Source of the DNA: an uncultured Blautia sp.
GTDB lineage: Bacteria; Bacillota; Clostridia; Lachnospirales; Lachnospiraceae
Direction: 5' to 3'
NCBI RefSeq assembly: GCF_934372025.1
Contig: NZ_CAKROJ010000062.1
Coordinates: 1-12,599, forward strand
DNA: 12,599 nt
The notes beneath the pieces were generated by a model. It ran no database searches, was not told the DNA's origin, and worked only from the letters and a program-made list of their open reading frames with translations. Positions within the stretch are counted from its first letter, which is position 1, and the number at the start of each line of letters is the position of its first letter. This document shows, piece by piece, positions 11,676-12,599 of this stretch. The position numbers and the translations under genes are program-made.

Positions 11676-12599
11676 TTAGTACAGTGCAGCGTACTCCTCA
11701 ACGTTTTCTGGTGTGAACTGCAGAGGCAGACCAAGAACAACTTCTGTTCCTTCGTCATCAGCCTGTGTAATTGTGAATTCACCCATGTCACCAGCTGTGA
11801 ATGTTTCATCCTGTGCGCCTGTGATATCACCTTTTACAAGTGCCATTGTTGTGTAAGCGGAAAGTTTTCCAAGGCCCTGCATATCCCACAGATAGAAGTA
11901 TGGGCAGGAATGTGCATCGTCATCGCCTGTGTACTCAACCATTTCAGATGGAAGTCCAAGACCTGTCAGTTTGCAAGCAGATTCGTTGTCCTGAAGGTAT
12001 TTAGCTGCTGCAGCGATACCAACTGTTGTAGGTGCGCAGATAACTTTCAGATCTGGGTAGTTCTGAAGAAGAGCTGCTGTCTGGTCTGTAGATTTCTGAG
12101 GTTCGTCATCACCATAAGCTACTTCTACAAGTTCCAGTTTGCTGTATTTCTCATCGCCTTCCATGATGGATTTCATAGCGTCGATCCAAGCGTTCTGGTT
12201 TGCAGACTGAGATGTTGCAGAAAGGATAGCGAACTGTCCTTCTCCACCGGAGATGTCAAGAACTGCATCCATAAGAGCCTGTCCAACCTGCTGTGTACCA
12301 GCCTGGTTTACGAAGATCTGACGGCTGTCTTTATTCGGAGCGGAGTCGAAAGAAGATACTTTGATTCCTTCATCCATAGCTTCTTCCAGTTTAGCCTGAA
12401 GAGCGTTAACGTCGTTTGCAGAGATGCAGATTGCATCCGGATGCTGAGAAATCAGGTTGTCAAGAACTTTGATCTGAGCATCAGCTGTAGCTGCTTCCGG
12501 GTAAACAACATCTACTGTTGCACCTTCAGCTTCTGCTGTTTCTTTGAATGCTTTTGCAGCGATTTCAAAGAATGCGTTACCTGCTGATTTACCAACCAG
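11676..12599 (-). CDS. Sugar-type ABC transporter substrate-binding protein, C-terminal part (runs off right edge)
   Basis: A periplasmic-binding-protein fold, Peripl_BP_4 type, in the RhaS/LsrB-like group (rhamnose, autoinducer-2 or related sugars); in a Gram-positive it would be a lipoprotein on the outer face of the membrane. The 307 visible residues are open from the window edge to the stop; no internal start is needed, although ATG codons occur. Seen in order: LVGKSAGNAFFEIAAKAF, DNLISQHPDAICISANDVNA, GIKVSSFDSAP, SRQIFVNQAGTQQVGQAL, PDLKVICAPTTVGIAAAAKY, LTGLGLPSEMVEYTG and FYLWDMQGLGKLSAY. The last two resemble the RhaS C-terminal lobe. The signal peptide and lipobox are off the edge. 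Codon choice is strongly biased (GCA/GCT, GAA, AAA), suggesting high expression. The permease and ATPase genes are not in view, and the ligand is not decided. Confidence 0.9.
   Translation of the reverse strand: MVGKSAGNAFFEIAAKAFKETAEAEGATVDVVYPEAATADAQIKVLDNLISQHPDAICISANDVNALQAKLEEAMDEGIKVSSFDSAPNKDSRQIFVNQAGTQQVGQALMDAVLDISGGEGQFAILSATSQSANQNAWIDAMKSIMEGDEKYSKLELVEVAYGDDEPQKSTDQTAALLQNYPDLKVICAPTTVGIAAAAKYLQDNESACKLTGLGLPSEMVEYTGDDDAHSCPYFYLWDMQGLGKLSAYTTMALVKGDITGAQDETFTAGDMGEFTITQADDEGTEVVLGLPLQFTPENVEEYAALY

Noticed and set aside
11910..12587. 225-codon plus-strand open frame at the right end
   Set aside because: It is antisense to the sugar-binding protein gene, whose frame is open to the edge and matches a family throughout.

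Overview
The window looks like a chromosomal stretch from a gut Clostridia, most likely family Lachnospiraceae (Blautia-like). Three things suggest this: strong AAAGGAGG Shine-Dalgarno sites with AT-rich intergenic DNA, a bile salt hydrolase close to the Clostridium perfringens enzyme family, and small proteins of a kind seen in gut Lachnospiraceae. The species cannot be fixed from sequence reading alone. Apart from one three-gene operon, everything recognisable as a gene is on the minus strand.

Positions 1-3290 hold a urease operon read leftward: ureA, ureB, ureC, a UreI/AmiS urea channel, and the first 56 codons of ureE, which runs off the left edge. The order (structural genes, then the channel, then ureE) is that of Helicobacter pylori. 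A consensus promoter lies about 100 bp upstream of ureA, and a strong intrinsic terminator lies between them. This makes the leader a candidate transcription attenuator. The operon should hydrolyse host urea to ammonia and CO2.

Positions 3329-6062 hold a citrate synthase gene and trpS, fused by a TAATG stop/start overlap and preceded by a plausible promoter. The citrate synthase has an unusual charged C-terminal tail.

Positions 6156-8395 hold a second leftward operon: a consensus promoter, a previously uncalled 30-codon ORF, an ArsC/Spx-like thioredoxin-fold protein, and an AlbA_2 (Schlafen-type)/HATPase regulator. That regulator carries four perfect 12-bp in-frame repeats.

Positions 8429-10463 hold a rightward operon: a DUF3877-like protein, a choloylglycine (bile salt) hydrolase with all expected catalytic residues, and a 71-residue conserved-type small protein. 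It is preceded by an extended -10 promoter with a perfect palindrome next to it, and closed by a bidirectional terminator. Positions 10510-11568 hold an AraC-family regulator read leftward with its own promoter. Positions 11578-12599 hold the C-terminal 307 residues and terminator of a RhaS/LsrB-like sugar-binding ABC transporter protein that continues off the right edge.

The main themes are host-derived nitrogen (urea) and bile acid metabolism in a gut commensal, with central metabolism and regulators between. I found no tRNA, rRNA, CRISPR array, insertion sequence or phage gene.
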